Positions 30,456 through 39,257 of a stretch of DNA of 64,000 nucleotides are shown piece by piece. The notes under the pieces are model-generated. The model was not told where the DNA came from. It did not search any database and saw only the letters and a program-made list of their open reading frames with translations. The stretch spans positions 1 through 64,000 of the forward strand of contig CANRNI010000013.1 in the NCBI GenBank assembly GCA_947631945.1, written 5' to 3'. A program made the translations under genes and the position numbers. The number at the start of each line of letters is the position of its first letter. The first letter of the stretch is position 1. The DNA comes from an uncultured Clostridia bacterium. GTDB lineage: Bacteria; Bacillota; Clostridia; Oscillospirales; Acutalibacteraceae.

Positions 30456-31553
30456 TTATTCGGCTGTCGTTTCGCTTATCGTGCCGCCTCCCACAACGTA
30501 GTCGCCGTCGTAAAGAACTGCGGCCTGTCCTTTCGCTACGGCTTTGCGCGGCTCGTCAAAAACCACCCTTACAGCATCTTCCGAAATCACATAAGCGGTC
30601 GCTTCCGTTTCCCTCGTGTGATAACGCGTCCTTACAGATACACGAATGCTTTTTTCGGGACGCTCGTAAATCCAGTTAAAATCCGTTACCGTTATTTCTT
30701 TTGAATAAAGCCCGCAGCCCGTTGTAAGAGTTACTTCGTTGCTTTTTATATCCTTTTTGCATACGTACATCGGCGCAGGGAGAGCAAGCCCCAGTCCCTT
30801 CCTCTGACCTATTGTATATCTTATGAATCCTTTATGTACTCCCAGTATTTTTCCGTTTTCATCTACAAAATTTCCCTCCGGATACGTTTTTCCTGTATAG
30901 CGCTCAATGAAAGACGCGTAATCGTTATCCGGCACAAAGCAAATATCCTGACTGTCGGGCTTGCCGGCGTTTGAAAAACCGTATTTTTCGGCGATTTTTC
31001 TGACGCTTTCCTTGTTGTCAAACTCGCCGAGAGGAAATTTTGTATGTTTAAGCTGCTCCTGAGTAAGAAAGTAAAGAACATAGCTCTGGTCCTTTTCGCT
31101 GTTGACGGCTTTTTTTAATAAATATCTGTCCTTTGTCTCGTCATATTCGATAACGGCATAATGCCCGGTAACTATAGTGTCGCAGCCGAGCATTTCCGCT
31201 CTTTTATAAAGCTTGCTGAACTTCATAAATCTGTTGCAGTCTATGCACGGATTCGGCGTTCCGCCGTTTTCGTAAACGGAAACAAATTTATCAATGACAT
31301 TTTGCTTAAAGCCGTCCTTAAAATTAAATACATAGTGATTCATTCCGAGAGAGTATGAAACAGCCTTTGCGTCCTCAACGTCGGACAGAGAACAGCAGGA
31401 GTGTTCATTGGAAATATCTCCGTCATTATTACCGCCGTCATCATGCAGCTTCATGGTGACGCCTATACATTCATATCCGTTCTGAACCATAATTGCGGCG
31501 GCAACCGAGGAATCGACGCCGCCGCTCATAGCAATAAGAGCCTTTTTATTCAT
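30456..31553 (-). CDS. mnmA: tRNA-specific 2-thiouridylase
   Basis: Adds sulfur to U34 of tRNA-Lys, -Glu and -Gln. The 365-aa protein has the PP-loop SGGVDSSVAAAI at its N-terminus, catalytic Cys in NPCIDCN, the second Cys in DSQDICF, and the C-terminal barrel starting YTIGQRKGLGL. RBS is GGTGA. It lies 22 bp after nadA on the same strand, so the two share the nadA promoter. Confidence 0.95.
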   Translation of the reverse strand: MNKKALIAMSGGVDSSVAAAIMVQNGYECIGVTMKLHDDGGNNDGDISNEHSCCSLSDVEDAKAVSYSLGMNHYVFNFKDGFKQNVIDKFVSVYENGGTPNPCIDCNRFMKFSKLYKRAEMLGCDTIVTGHYAVIEYDETKDRYLLKKAVNSEKDQSYVLYFLTQEQLKHTKFPLGEFDNKESVRKIAEKYGFSNAGKPDSQDICFVPDNDYASFIERYTGKTYPEGNFVDENGKILGVHKGFIRYTIGQRKGLGLALPAPMYVCKKDIKSNEVTLTTGCGLYSKEITVTDFNWIYERPEKSIRVSVRTRYHTRETEATAYVISEDAVRVVFDEPRKAVAKGQAAVLYDGDYVVGGGTISETTAE

Positions 31554-31575
31554 AATTATTCACCGTTATCCGTGC

Positions 31576-32493
31576 TTAACCGCCGTATTCAATCATTTTG
31601 TCAATACACCTTTTTGCTTTAATCCTTATATCCTCCGGCAATGTGATTTCCTCTCCGCCGCAGCCCTCGCAACATTCAAGAACGTCGCGCAGAGTTGTAA
31701 TTTTCATATTATGACAAACCATATCCTTTGAAAGCGGATAAAATTTCTTATCGGGACATTCATATTCGAGATGTTCGGTAATGCTGTTTTCTGTCCCTAT
31801 GATAAATTCTTTGGCGTCGCTGTTTTTGGCGTAGTCCATAATACCGCTTGTTGAGCCGATATAGTCGGCTTCCTGCTGAACGGCGGGTATACACTCGGGG
31901 TGAACCAAAAGCAGAGCGTTCGGATGGAGGGACTTTGCCTTTTTTACGTCGTTAAGACCTATTTTCGCGTGAGTCGGACAGCCGCCGCTGACAAGCATAA
32001 TATTTTTTTCGGGCAGCTTGTTTTTGATATAAGTGCCGAGATTTATATCGGGAATAAAAATTATATCATTTTCGGGCATTGCCGAAATAATTTTTCCGGC
32101 GGAGGACGATGTTACGCAGACGTCGCAAACGGTTTTTAATTCCGACGTTGTGTTAATATACGCGACTACCTTGTATCCCTTGTTCATTTCCGTGAGCTGC
32201 TCTATAAGTTCTTTGTCCATCTGCTCGGCCATCGGACAGCCCGCAGAGGAATTTGATAAAATGACCGTCTTTTCGGGCGAGAGAATTTTAACGGTTTCAG
32301 CCATAAAACGTACTCCGCACATAATAACCGTTTTGTTATCCACAGCCGCCGCTTTTTTTGCGAGAGCGTATGAATCGCCCGTAAAATCTGCGATTTCTAT
32401 TATCTCCCTGCGCTGATATGAATGTGCGAGAATACATATGTCCTTTTCTTTTTTCAGTTCGAGAATTTTATTCTGCATTTCGAGAATTGTCAT
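31576..32493 (-). CDS. nadA: Quinolinate synthase
   Basis: 4Fe-4S enzyme that condenses iminoaspartate and dihydroxyacetone phosphate to quinolinate for NAD synthesis. The 305-aa length fits. LAHSYQRRE and DFTGDSYALA bind substrate; cluster cysteines are in VIMCGVRFMAE (Cys59), HPECIP and CEGCGGEE. nadB and nadC, usually adjacent, are absent; mnmA follows instead. mnmA chemistry also depends on iron-sulfur or sulfur transfer systems, so shared control is conceivable. Confidence 0.94.
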   Translation of the reverse strand: MTILEMQNKILELKKEKDICILAHSYQRREIIEIADFTGDSYALAKKAAAVDNKTVIMCGVRFMAETVKILSPEKTVILSNSSAGCPMAEQMDKELIEQLTEMNKGYKVVAYINTTSELKTVCDVCVTSSSAGKIISAMPENDIIFIPDINLGTYIKNKLPEKNIMLVSGGCPTHAKIGLNDVKKAKSLHPNALLLVHPECIPAVQQEADYIGSTSGIMDYAKNSDAKEFIIGTENSITEHLEYECPDKKFYPLSKDMVCHNMKITTLRDVLECCEGCGGEEITLPEDIRIKAKRCIDKMIEYGG

Positions 32494-32523
32494 TATATCA
32501 CCCCGAATTTCAAGTATAATTGG

Positions 32524-32552
32524 ATTTTATCACTGTATAAGGGCTTTGTCAA
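32524..32552 (-). promoter_or_regulatory. nadA-mnmA promoter
   Basis: Minus strand TTGACA, 17 bp, TAAAAT. Confidence 0.8.
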
Positions 32553-32577
32553 CAGTGACATTATGAGAAAAACTGCA

Positions 32578-32618
32578 AAGTATTTCAATATTGTAAAAAG
32601 TATATCAATATTGTAATA
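32578..32618. repeat. Imperfect direct repeat with CAATATTG cores
   Basis: AAGTATTTCAATATTGTAAA and AAGTATATCAATATTGTAAT lie side by side between the divergent nadA and radical SAM promoters. Each contains the palindrome CAATATTG, a plausible operator. Confidence 0.6.
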
Positions 32619-32627
32619 AAATTTTTG

Positions 32628-32656
32628 TTTACATAAGGAAAAATCTGTGTTATACT
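32628..32656 (+). promoter_or_regulatory. Promoter of the radical SAM gene
   Basis: TTTACA, 17 bp, TATACT. Confidence 0.7.
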
Positions 32657-32688
32657 ATCTATGAATTTGCATACTAAGGAGGAAAACC

Positions 32689-34101
32689 ATGTCTGCAAAG
32701 GATAAAATATCAAAAGCCGCCGTAAGCGCGGTTCTCGATTATGCGATTAAGTATATAAAAAAAGACCCCGATAAAAATCTGCCCAAGTTTGCCGGCAGAA
32801 TACTCGGTTTATTCAGCGGTCTGTTTCCGGGCAAAAACCTTGAAGGAATAAAAAGGGGAGCCGCAGACCCCAATAATACCTATACAAAGCTCGTTAAAAA
32901 TTTATTTGACGATGTTGATACAAATATTATTAAAACAATGGCGATGGCGTTCGGCTATGAAGCCGGTCTTAAAGGCACAAAGGCCGTGAGAGCGAACCGC
33001 GAGAAACTCGGCTGTAACATTCCGTGGCTGATTCTTATGGACCCGACAAGCGCCTGCAATCTTCATTGCAAAGGCTGCTGGGCGGCGGAGTACGGTCATA
33101 AATTGAATTTAAGTCTTGACGATATGCAGAGTGTGGTAACTCAGGGCAAGGAGATGGGTACGCACGTATATATGTATACCGGCGGCGAGCCGCTAATAAA
33201 AAAGAAAGAAATAATAAAGATATGCGAGGATAATCAGGACTGCGTTTTTCTTGCCTATACAAACGCTACTCTTATTGATAAACAATTTTGCGAGGATATG
33301 AAGCGCGTTGGCAATCTCTCTCTTGCTCTTAGCATCGAGGGAACAGAGGAAAGCAACGACAGCCGCAGAGGCGAAGGCTCATATGAGAGAACCATAAAAG
33401 CAATGGATTTGCTTAAAGAAAATAAGTGCATTTTCGGGATTTCCGTTTGCTATACAAGGGCTAACGTCGATTACGTTACAAGCGATGAATTTCTTGATTT
33501 AATGGTGGAAAAGGGCGTAAAATTCGGCTTTTACTTCAACTATATGCCCGTCGGCCATGATGCTGACAAGGAACTTATACCTACTCCCGCTCAGCGAAAA
33601 TATATGTATTACTGGATAAGACGCGTAAGAAACGGCAAAACGGGCAAGCCCATGTTTATTTTTGATTTCCAGGACGACGGAGAATTTGTGGGCGGCTGTA
33701 TCGCAGGAGGAAGAAACTATTTCCATATAAACTCAAGAGGGGATATGGAGCCGTGTGTATTTATTCATTTTTCTGATTCAAACATTCGTACTCATACGCT
33801 GCTCGAGGGACTTAAAAATCCGCTGTTTACCGAATACAGAAAGGGACAGCCGTTTAACGATAATCACCTGCGTCCGTGTCCGATGCTTGAGAATCCCGAT
33901 AAATTGAGGGCGATAATCAAAAAGACAGGAGCAAAGTCAACAGACCTTATAGTTGAGGAGGACGTTGACACTCTATGCGGAAAATGCGATGATTTCGCAT
34001 ATGAATGGGAAGGCGTGGCAAAAGAAATATGGGAGAGTAATCCTCACCCGAAAACGCATACGCAGTATTACCGCGACGGCGGAAAGGCTAAAATGCAGTA
34101 G
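32689..34101 (+). CDS. Radical SAM protein with C-terminal cysteine-rich domain
   Basis: A 470-aa radical SAM enzyme. An N-terminal helical region of about 110 residues precedes the cluster motif SACNLHCKGC (Cys123, Cys127, Cys130), the GGEP motif in MYTGGEPLI, and a TIM-type core. The C-terminal part has extra cysteines in GGCIAGG, EPCVF, RPCPM and TLCGKCDDF, resembling an auxiliary Fe-S (SPASM-like) domain. RBS AAGGAGGAAAACC. No recognisable peptide substrate is encoded nearby; the next gene is an Fe-S aldo/keto reductase 74 bp away. Reaction unknown. Confidence 0.85.
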   Translation: MSAKDKISKAAVSAVLDYAIKYIKKDPDKNLPKFAGRILGLFSGLFPGKNLEGIKRGAADPNNTYTKLVKNLFDDVDTNIIKTMAMAFGYEAGLKGTKAVRANREKLGCNIPWLILMDPTSACNLHCKGCWAAEYGHKLNLSLDDMQSVVTQGKEMGTHVYMYTGGEPLIKKKEIIKICEDNQDCVFLAYTNATLIDKQFCEDMKRVGNLSLALSIEGTEESNDSRRGEGSYERTIKAMDLLKENKCIFGISVCYTRANVDYVTSDEFLDLMVEKGVKFGFYFNYMPVGHDADKELIPTPAQRKYMYYWIRRVRNGKTGKPMFIFDFQDDGEFVGGCIAGGRNYFHINSRGDMEPCVFIHFSDSNIRTHTLLEGLKNPLFTEYRKGQPFNDNHLRPCPMLENPDKLRAIIKKTGAKSTDLIVEEDVDTLCGKCDDFAYEWEGVAKEIWESNPHPKTHTQYYRDGGKAKMQ

Positions 34102-34131
34102 GGCGTTATCCGTTAATTGCGCGGTATTGCC
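34102..34131 (-). repeat. Foldback element remnant, copy h
   Basis: GGCGTTATCCGTTAATTGCG then CGGTATTGCC, the 3' arm of subfamily A, directly after the radical SAM stop codon. Confidence 0.7.
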
Positions 34132-34175
34132 GAAATAGTTTTTTGCGGCGGATATTCGTAAACGAGGTGAAGCAT

Positions 34176-35300
34176 ATGAATAGCTTTTTCAGCGAGGTAA
34201 ATAAAAATTTCGGCTTTGGGTGCATGCGACTTCCTATGAAACTCGCCGTGGTCGATAGCAAAGAATTTTCCGAAATGATTGATACGTTTATTTCTTCGGG
34301 CTTTAACTATTTTGATACCGCACACGGTTATCTTGCCGGACAGAGCGAAACGGCGATACGGGAATGTCTCGCAAAGCGTTATCCGAGGGATAAATTTATT
34401 CTGACCGATAAACTGACCTCAAGCTTTTTTAAGAGTGAAGAAGATATTCGCCCGTTTTTTGAAAAGCAGTTGAAGGCGTGCGGCGTTGATTACTTCGATT
34501 TTTATCTTCTTCATTCGGTTACGGCCAATAATTATAAAAAATTTGAACGGTGCCACGCTTTTAAGGTTCTGCGCGAGCTGCGCGACGAAGGAAAAATCAA
34601 GCACATAGGCTTTTCATTCCATGATAAACCGCAGTTGCTCGATAGAATCCTTGCGGAGCATCCCGAAACAGAGGTCGTTCAGATTCAGTTCAATTATGCG
34701 GATTACGACAATCCCGGCATAGAAAGCTACGGCTGTTACCAAGTATGCGAAAAGTACGGCAAGCCCGTTATAGTAATGGAGCCGGTTAAAGGCGGCGGAC
34801 TTGTCAATCTGCCCGATGAAGCTAAAAAAACGCTCGATTCGCTCGGCGGATACAGTTACGCCGGCTATGCGATACGCTTCGCGGCATCATTTCCGAATAT
34901 TTTTATGGTAATTTCGGGAATGGGCAATATGGATATGATGAACGACAATATCTCGGCAATGAAGGATTTCAAGCCATTGTCAAATGAGGAATTAAAAGCG
35001 ATAGACAAGGTTCGCGATATCCTTAAAAAACAGAATACGATTCAATGCACAGAGTGTCGGTATTGCGTTGACGGCTGTCCGAAAAACATAAGGATTCCCG
35101 ATTTGTTTTCATGCTATAATACGAAAAAACAGTTTAAGGGCTGGAACAGCCATATGTATTATAAGTCGCTTACGGCTTCATCGGGTAAGGCTAAGGACTG
35201 CGTAAAATGCGGTAAATGCGAGCAGATTTGTCCTCAGCATCTGCCGGTAAGAAAGCTTCTTAAAAAGGTATCTAGGAGATTTGACATATTGCCTATTTAA
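34176..35300 (+). CDS. Aldo/keto reductase with C-terminal 2[4Fe-4S] domain
   Basis: A 374-aa oxidoreductase. Residues 1-280 form the aldo/keto reductase barrel (FGFGCMRLP, FDTAHGYLAGQSE with the active-site Tyr, LTDKL, LLHSV). The C-terminus adds two cluster-binding segments, CTECRYCVDGCPKNI and CVKCGKCEQICPQHLPV, typical of the iron-sulfur AKR group found in anaerobes. Start chosen at the ATG with GAGGTGA upstream. May be cotranscribed with the radical SAM gene. Substrate unknown. Confidence 0.9.
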   Translation: MNSFFSEVNKNFGFGCMRLPMKLAVVDSKEFSEMIDTFISSGFNYFDTAHGYLAGQSETAIRECLAKRYPRDKFILTDKLTSSFFKSEEDIRPFFEKQLKACGVDYFDFYLLHSVTANNYKKFERCHAFKVLRELRDEGKIKHIGFSFHDKPQLLDRILAEHPETEVVQIQFNYADYDNPGIESYGCYQVCEKYGKPVIVMEPVKGGGLVNLPDEAKKTLDSLGGYSYAGYAIRFAASFPNIFMVISGMGNMDMMNDNISAMKDFKPLSNEELKAIDKVRDILKKQNTIQCTECRYCVDGCPKNIRIPDLFSCYNTKKQFKGWNSHMYYKSLTASSGKAKDCVKCGKCEQICPQHLPVRKLLKKVSRRFDILPI

Positions 35301-35339
35301 TCATAATTTTAACTCTACATAAACACTCATAAATAAAAT

Positions 35340-35361
35340 AAGCCGCCTTTTAAGGCGGCTT
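35340..35361. terminator. Hairpin between AKR and AIM24 genes
   Basis: AAGCCGCC/GGCGGCTT stem. The T-rich side lies on the minus strand, so it may mainly end the AIM24 transcript; it also follows the AKR gene. Confidence 0.65.
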
Positions 35362-35478
35362 CGGCGTGTCGAAAACTTGTTGCAAAGGATATAAAAGTTT
35401 CGGTCAAGCCTTTACAAAGGCTTGCAGGGGTCACGGGGACAGCGTCACCGTGTCGCGCTCCGCAGAGCGCGAAATCTC
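35362..35478 (+). repeat. Terminator-associated repeat family 2, copy 2
   Basis: CGGCGTGTCGAAAACTTGTT to CGCGCTCCGCAGAGCGCGAAA, about 90% or more like 54152-54270 by eye. It starts at the foot of the hairpin before it. Internal palindromes AAGCCTTT...AAAGGCTT and TCGCGCTC...GAGCGCGA suggest a structured RNA. Confidence 0.88.
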
Positions 35479-35502
35479 CTAGCCGCCTTTTAAGGCGTCA
35501 AT

Positions 35503-36186
35503 TTAATTTGAACCTGTGGCGACATACGGCTTAATACTTCCGGCAACCGCCGACGCGGGCATTGTCTGAAGATAAACCTTGCCGGGACCCGTCACTACTG
35601 TATTAAACAGTCCCTCTCCGCCGAAAAGGACGTTTTTAACGCCCGGAACCTTTACAATATCTACATTGCAGGTAGCTTCCATCGCGGCGAGATATCCGGT
35701 GCTTATCACTATGGACTGTCCGGGACCGAGATTGTATTCGCAGCAGTGTCCGTCGATTTCTATAAACGCGGTTCCGTATCCGGAAAGCTTCTGCATGATA
35801 AAACCCTCGCCGCCGAATAACCCGGAGCCGAATTTTCTCTGTAAGAATACCGACAGCTCTACGTTTTCCTCACTCGCAAGGAAGCCGCTTTTTTGGACTA
35901 TTATAGATTTTTCGGGAGTAATGTCGAATACCTTTATTGTGCCGGGAAAGCTCGACGCGAAAGCGATTTGACCGGCTCCGCTCTGAGCTGTGTACCTATT
36001 AAGGAAAAGGCTTTCGCCGGAAAACATTCTGCCGAACGCTTTGCCTATGCCACCCTTGCTTGTTGTTTCCATTTTCATATTCGGAGACATCCAGCTCATG
36101 CTCCCGCTTTCAGTTATAAGAGCTTCTCCCGCGTTAACGTCGCATATAACAACAGGCAGCGGTTCTCCAACAATATTATACCTCAT
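35503..36186 (-). CDS. AIM24-family protein
   Basis: A 227-aa beta-rich protein of the AIM24/TIGR00266 family. GEALITESGSMSWMSPNM, GGIGKAFGRMFSGES, FPGTIKVFDI and GGEGLFNTVVTGPGKVYLQ are the family repeats of a double beta-helix-like fold. Bacterial function is not established. RBS AAAGGAGATTG. Monocistronic or with the next gene upstream. Confidence 0.9.
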   Translation of the reverse strand: MRYNIVGEPLPVVICDVNAGEALITESGSMSWMSPNMKMETTSKGGIGKAFGRMFSGESLFLNRYTAQSGAGQIAFASSFPGTIKVFDITPEKSIIVQKSGFLASEENVELSVFLQRKFGSGLFGGEGFIMQKLSGYGTAFIEIDGHCCEYNLGPGQSIVISTGYLAAMEATCNVDIVKVPGVKNVLFGGEGLFNTVVTGPGKVYLQTMPASAVAGSIKPYVATGSN

Positions 36187-36226
36187 TTAATCAATCTCCT
36201 TTTTGTTTTATTTGCAAATGATAGAT

Positions 36227-36291
36227 TTACGGCAACGCCGCACAAATATCGGCTTTTTCTATTGAACGCAATATTTGTTTGGTATGCCTTA
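36227..36291. repeat. Foldback element deletion derivative, copy i
   Basis: TTACGGCAACGCCGCACAAATATCGGC at the left and ATATTTGTTTGGTATGCCTTA at the right: both terminal arms with the middle missing. The last bases form the stop codon of the gene at 36289. Confidence 0.65.
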
Positions 36292-36780
36292 CAAATCCAT
36301 TTTCATTTTTGAAAACTTTTGTCCCCATGCGTTCGCCCATTTTTCGCAGTAGAGTTTATAGTATGATACGTTGTTCTTTTTTCTGTAGCCCTCAAAGCAG
36401 TTGCACCATATCGCGGAGGGAACGGCTACTGCTATATAGTAGAGCGGTCCCAGAATAAGACATTGCCAAGTGTGTCCGTATTCGTGTATTCTCGTGTTAT
36501 AGGTCCACTTTTTATGTTTATGCCCGTCTTTTATAAATATGAAAAGTCCCATCGAAAGTCCGCCGGCGTTCCACGGCAGATAAACTATATAAGAATATCC
36601 GAACCTCTGCCAACGCCTGTGCTTGATTTTGGTGCATATCAGAAAAGCTATTCCGCCCACAAGATTTACGGGCAGTCCCCACGTCCATTGAATAAGGTAA
36701 AAAAGGAAATCATTAACAGATGTTTTCCATGTTTTTTCCGGCTTGTCCGGAGCTTTTTTTGTTATGTCGATTAATGCCAT
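36289..36780 (-). CDS. Membrane protein with HEYGH motif, possible metallopeptidase
   Basis: A 163-aa protein with hydrophobic segments around 25-50 and 68-85 and another after the motif (LGPLYYIAVAVPSAIW). RIHEYGHTWQ contains HEYGH, which fits HExxH zinc peptidases, and the later EKWANAWG could supply a third ligand. No characterised family was recognised, and catalysis is inference. RBS AAGGAGAGA. Its stop codon TAA is provided by the terminal repeat of a foldback remnant. Confidence 0.65.
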   Translation of the reverse strand: MALIDITKKAPDKPEKTWKTSVNDFLFYLIQWTWGLPVNLVGGIAFLICTKIKHRRWQRFGYSYIVYLPWNAGGLSMGLFIFIKDGHKHKKWTYNTRIHEYGHTWQCLILGPLYYIAVAVPSAIWCNCFEGYRKKNNVSYYKLYCEKWANAWGQKFSKMKMDL

Positions 36781-36823
36781 TTTAATCTCTCCTTAATCTT
36801 TATTTACTTTGCGTTCTCCGCGT

Positions 36824-37001
36824 TTAGGGAAATACTGATTAAATCAAACGTGCAGATTGCACCATGAGATTTTTCGTCAGATTGTCAAAAGCGACGCGGG
36901 AATACTGACGTATTTCAAGGAGCTTTTGGCAAAAATGACGGAAAATATCGGGGCAAGATGTGCGTTTAGCCGTTAGGCGTGATTTATTCAGTATTTCCTT
37001 A
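36824..37001 (-). repeat. 178-bp foldback element, subfamily B, copy j
   Basis: TTAGGGAAATACTGATTAAA on the left and GATTTATTCAGTATTTCCTTA on the right; the interior matches subfamily A (GAGATTTTTCGTCAGATTG, GACGTATTTCAAGGAG). It supplies the last four codons and stop of the neighbouring transporter. Confidence 0.88.
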
Positions 37002-38646
37002 GTTTTTGTTTCATTTCTTTTTCTGTGAGAATAATATATTTGCCGTTTTCGTCTGTTTCGAGCGTGTGGTTTTCGCTTTCGTCGTTATTGCTTCCGAGCC
37101 ATGTTTTTTTAAATTTCTGTCCCGATATCAGCTCGCAGCGCTTTTTCTGTTCGTCCGTCAGAGTTACGCTGCCGTATTTATGCTTTACGGCTATCGCGGC
37201 CCGTATCATAGTGTGATCCTCTTTAGTCATTTTGAAATTTTTAAGAAGAATCAAGGCAATTATCGCGGCAAATATGGGAATAACGGCTACACATATGCGC
37301 ACGCCGAGTATTGCGCTGCCGCTCTGTGCGAAAAGCTGTCCCGTAGCTTTTTCGTATTCCGAAACCGTGTCGCCTGTCACAAGACCGAAGCCTTGGAGAG
37401 TAAAACCGACCATCGCCGCCATAACGCCGCTTATGCTCTTCTTGATAAGCGTGCTGAACGTCGCTATAACACCTTCCCTGCGTCGGCCCGTTATAAGCTC
37501 GTCAACGTCTGTGAGGTCGGGGAAAATATTGGTGGATACGAAGCCCAGACCCGACATTCCGAACGGATAAAGTATCATGCTAAGCATCATAATCATAACC
37601 CAGAATATTGACGAGCCGCCGTTGCCCGACCGCATAAACAGACCTATCGCAAGTCCCGCCACCATTAAAGGAGTTACTATATTTCCGCACTTTTTCTTGC
37701 CGTATTTTATTGTAAGAGCGTAGTTCAGCGGGAAAGCCGCCGATTCCGCTATACCCGCGACAGTATTGATAACAGCGTACATACTGTATTGGTTAGCGAG
37801 GTATTTTATGTAATATACCTTTGAATTTGCGTAAAATCCGGTAGAAAACTGATACGCAAGGCTCATAAAGAAATACTGTCTGAATGACCTGTTTTTAAAT
37901 ACAAGAGCGTATTCTCTGAAAACATATTTTGCGTCGAACGGCTCCACTTTATTATTAAGAGAGCTCGGCTCGCGCGTTTTTGAATACGTAAGGAAAACGG
38001 CGAATGAATAGAACAGCGATAAAATCAAGCCTACTGTTATAAAAGGCTTTTTTGAGGCGGAGGTAAGGTCGTCGTTTGAGCCGAACAGCCAGAGAATACC
38101 GACTGTAATTATAAACGAAGGAACCATACCTGCCGAGTTGAAAAGATATCCTACGGAGTTATATTGAGTTCTTAGGTTATATTCGGGCGCAAGCTCGGGA
38201 AGCATTGCGGTGTGGGGTACGCCGATAATCGTGTAAGCCGTTTTGTAAAGCATATATACTATAATAAAATATGCCATAGCTTTTGCCGGATTTGCCTGAC
38301 CGTCCAGCCCGAAGGAATTCCAAAGCAGAGTATAAGAAACGAATAAAACGGGTATTCCCCAAAGCAGGTACCGCCTGTGCTTGCCTGTTTTTGAGCGTGT
38401 TCTGTCGGTAATAATCCCCATTACGGGGTCGGTAACGGCGTCCCAAACGGTGGCGAGCATTACGACTATGCCTGCCTGACTTAAAGTAAGGTTTACAACG
38501 TCCGTCAGAAATACGGTAAAATACATACTTATTATGTATCCCGCGCCGCCCATAAACATATTGGCGTAGCTGTAATTTATCATGGGCACGATAGTCGTTT
38601 TAAAATCGCCCTCGACTCCTATGGCTCGTTTTATTTTTTCACCCAT
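36988..38646 (-). CDS. GPH-family sugar:cation symporter
   Basis: A 552-aa inner-membrane transporter of the glycoside-pentoside-hexuronide family. Twelve hydrophobic segments are evident; the diagnostic WDAVTDPVMGIITDRTRSKTG is in loop 2-3 and GVPHTAMLPELAPEY in helix 5 region. It is slightly long because of C-terminal tail and ends LRKY, encoded by a foldback element. Start at the ATG after GGAGCGG. Transported sugar unknown; no glycosidase is adjacent. Confidence 0.92.
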   Translation of the reverse strand: MGEKIKRAIGVEGDFKTTIVPMINYSYANMFMGGAGYIISMYFTVFLTDVVNLTLSQAGIVVMLATVWDAVTDPVMGIITDRTRSKTGKHRRYLLWGIPVLFVSYTLLWNSFGLDGQANPAKAMAYFIIVYMLYKTAYTIIGVPHTAMLPELAPEYNLRTQYNSVGYLFNSAGMVPSFIITVGILWLFGSNDDLTSASKKPFITVGLILSLFYSFAVFLTYSKTREPSSLNNKVEPFDAKYVFREYALVFKNRSFRQYFFMSLAYQFSTGFYANSKVYYIKYLANQYSMYAVINTVAGIAESAAFPLNYALTIKYGKKKCGNIVTPLMVAGLAIGLFMRSGNGGSSIFWVMIMMLSMILYPFGMSGLGFVSTNIFPDLTDVDELITGRRREGVIATFSTLIKKSISGVMAAMVGFTLQGFGLVTGDTVSEYEKATGQLFAQSGSAILGVRICVAVIPIFAAIIALILLKNFKMTKEDHTMIRAAIAVKHKYGSVTLTDEQKKRCELISGQKFKKTWLGSNNDESENHTLETDENGKYIILTEKEMKQKLRKY

Positions 38647-38672
38647 ACGACCGCTCCGATATATTTTTTTAT

Positions 38673-38701
38673 ATTGTATCACTATATTACAAAAAAAGCA
38701 A
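38673..38701 (-). promoter_or_regulatory. Promoter of the GPH transporter
   Basis: Minus strand TTGCTT, 17 bp, TACAAT. Confidence 0.6.
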
Positions 38702-38749
38702 TAATTATATATAAAATATTGTGATTATTGATAAAACAATCGAAAGCTA

Positions 38750-38778
38750 TTGACAAACAAGATAAAGAAAGATAACAT
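38750..38778 (+). promoter_or_regulatory. Promoter of the VOC-GNAT pair
   Basis: TTGACA, 17 bp, TAACAT, divergent from the transporter promoter; leader of about 100 nt. Confidence 0.7.
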
Positions 38779-38843
38779 AAAAAATATCATGCGATAAAAT
38801 GTGATTGGAAAAATAATATAAAAGAAAGGAACGGCATTAGCAA

Positions 38844-38903
38844 ATGGCTTTGCTTACGGCATTTTGCCGGTCTGATGTACCTATTTTATGCAAAAAGAAG
38901 TAA
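38844..38903 (+). CDS. Possible 19-codon upstream ORF overlapping the VOC start
   Basis: ATG GCT TTG ... TAA encodes MALLTAFCRSDVPILCKKK, preceded by AAAGGAACGG and overlapping the VOC gene start by 16 nt in another frame. It contains a CGGCATTTTGCCG hairpin. The VOC gene has no good RBS of its own, so translational coupling is possible. Confidence 0.35.
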   Translation: MALLTAFCRSDVPILCKKK

Positions 38904-39256
38904 TTTTAGGCAATGTAATGGTTGATTGCGATGATGAAAAAAAACTTCAAAAGTTTTATGCGGATTTATTGGGCTGGGAGGTTTGCCGACTTTTTGATAG
39001 ACCTGCCGTAAGAAGCTCGTCGGGGATTGTTTTTCTTTTCATTGAAGAAGATGATTATGTTCCTCCCGTATGGCCGGAGCAAAACGGAAAACAGCAAAAA
39101 CAGATGCATTTTGATTTTCAGGTTGACAACGTTGCCGATACGGTAAAAAGAGCGGAAGCTCTCGGCGCAGTCAAAGCAAAAGCGCAGTTTGGCGGCGAGC
39201 ATTTTGTGACGATGATAGACCCTGCGGGACATCCGTTCTGCCTTTGTAAAAAATAA
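38888..39256 (+). CDS. VOC-family (glyoxalase/bleomycin-resistance-like) protein
   Basis: A 122-aa vicinal oxygen chelate protein. VMVDCDDEKKLQKFYADLLGWEV is the first beta-alpha-beta module and MHFDFQVDNVADTVKRAEALGA the second, ending MIDPAGHPFCLCKK. Metal ligands are not all evident, so enzymatic activity is uncertain. The ATG lacks a clear RBS, and a short upstream ORF overlaps it. The GNAT gene starts one base after its stop. Confidence 0.85.
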   Translation: MQKEVILGNVMVDCDDEKKLQKFYADLLGWEVCRLFDRPAVRSSSGIVFLFIEEDDYVPPVWPEQNGKQQKQMHFDFQVDNVADTVKRAEALGAVKAKAQFGGEHFVTMIDPAGHPFCLCKK

Positions 39257-39257
39257 T

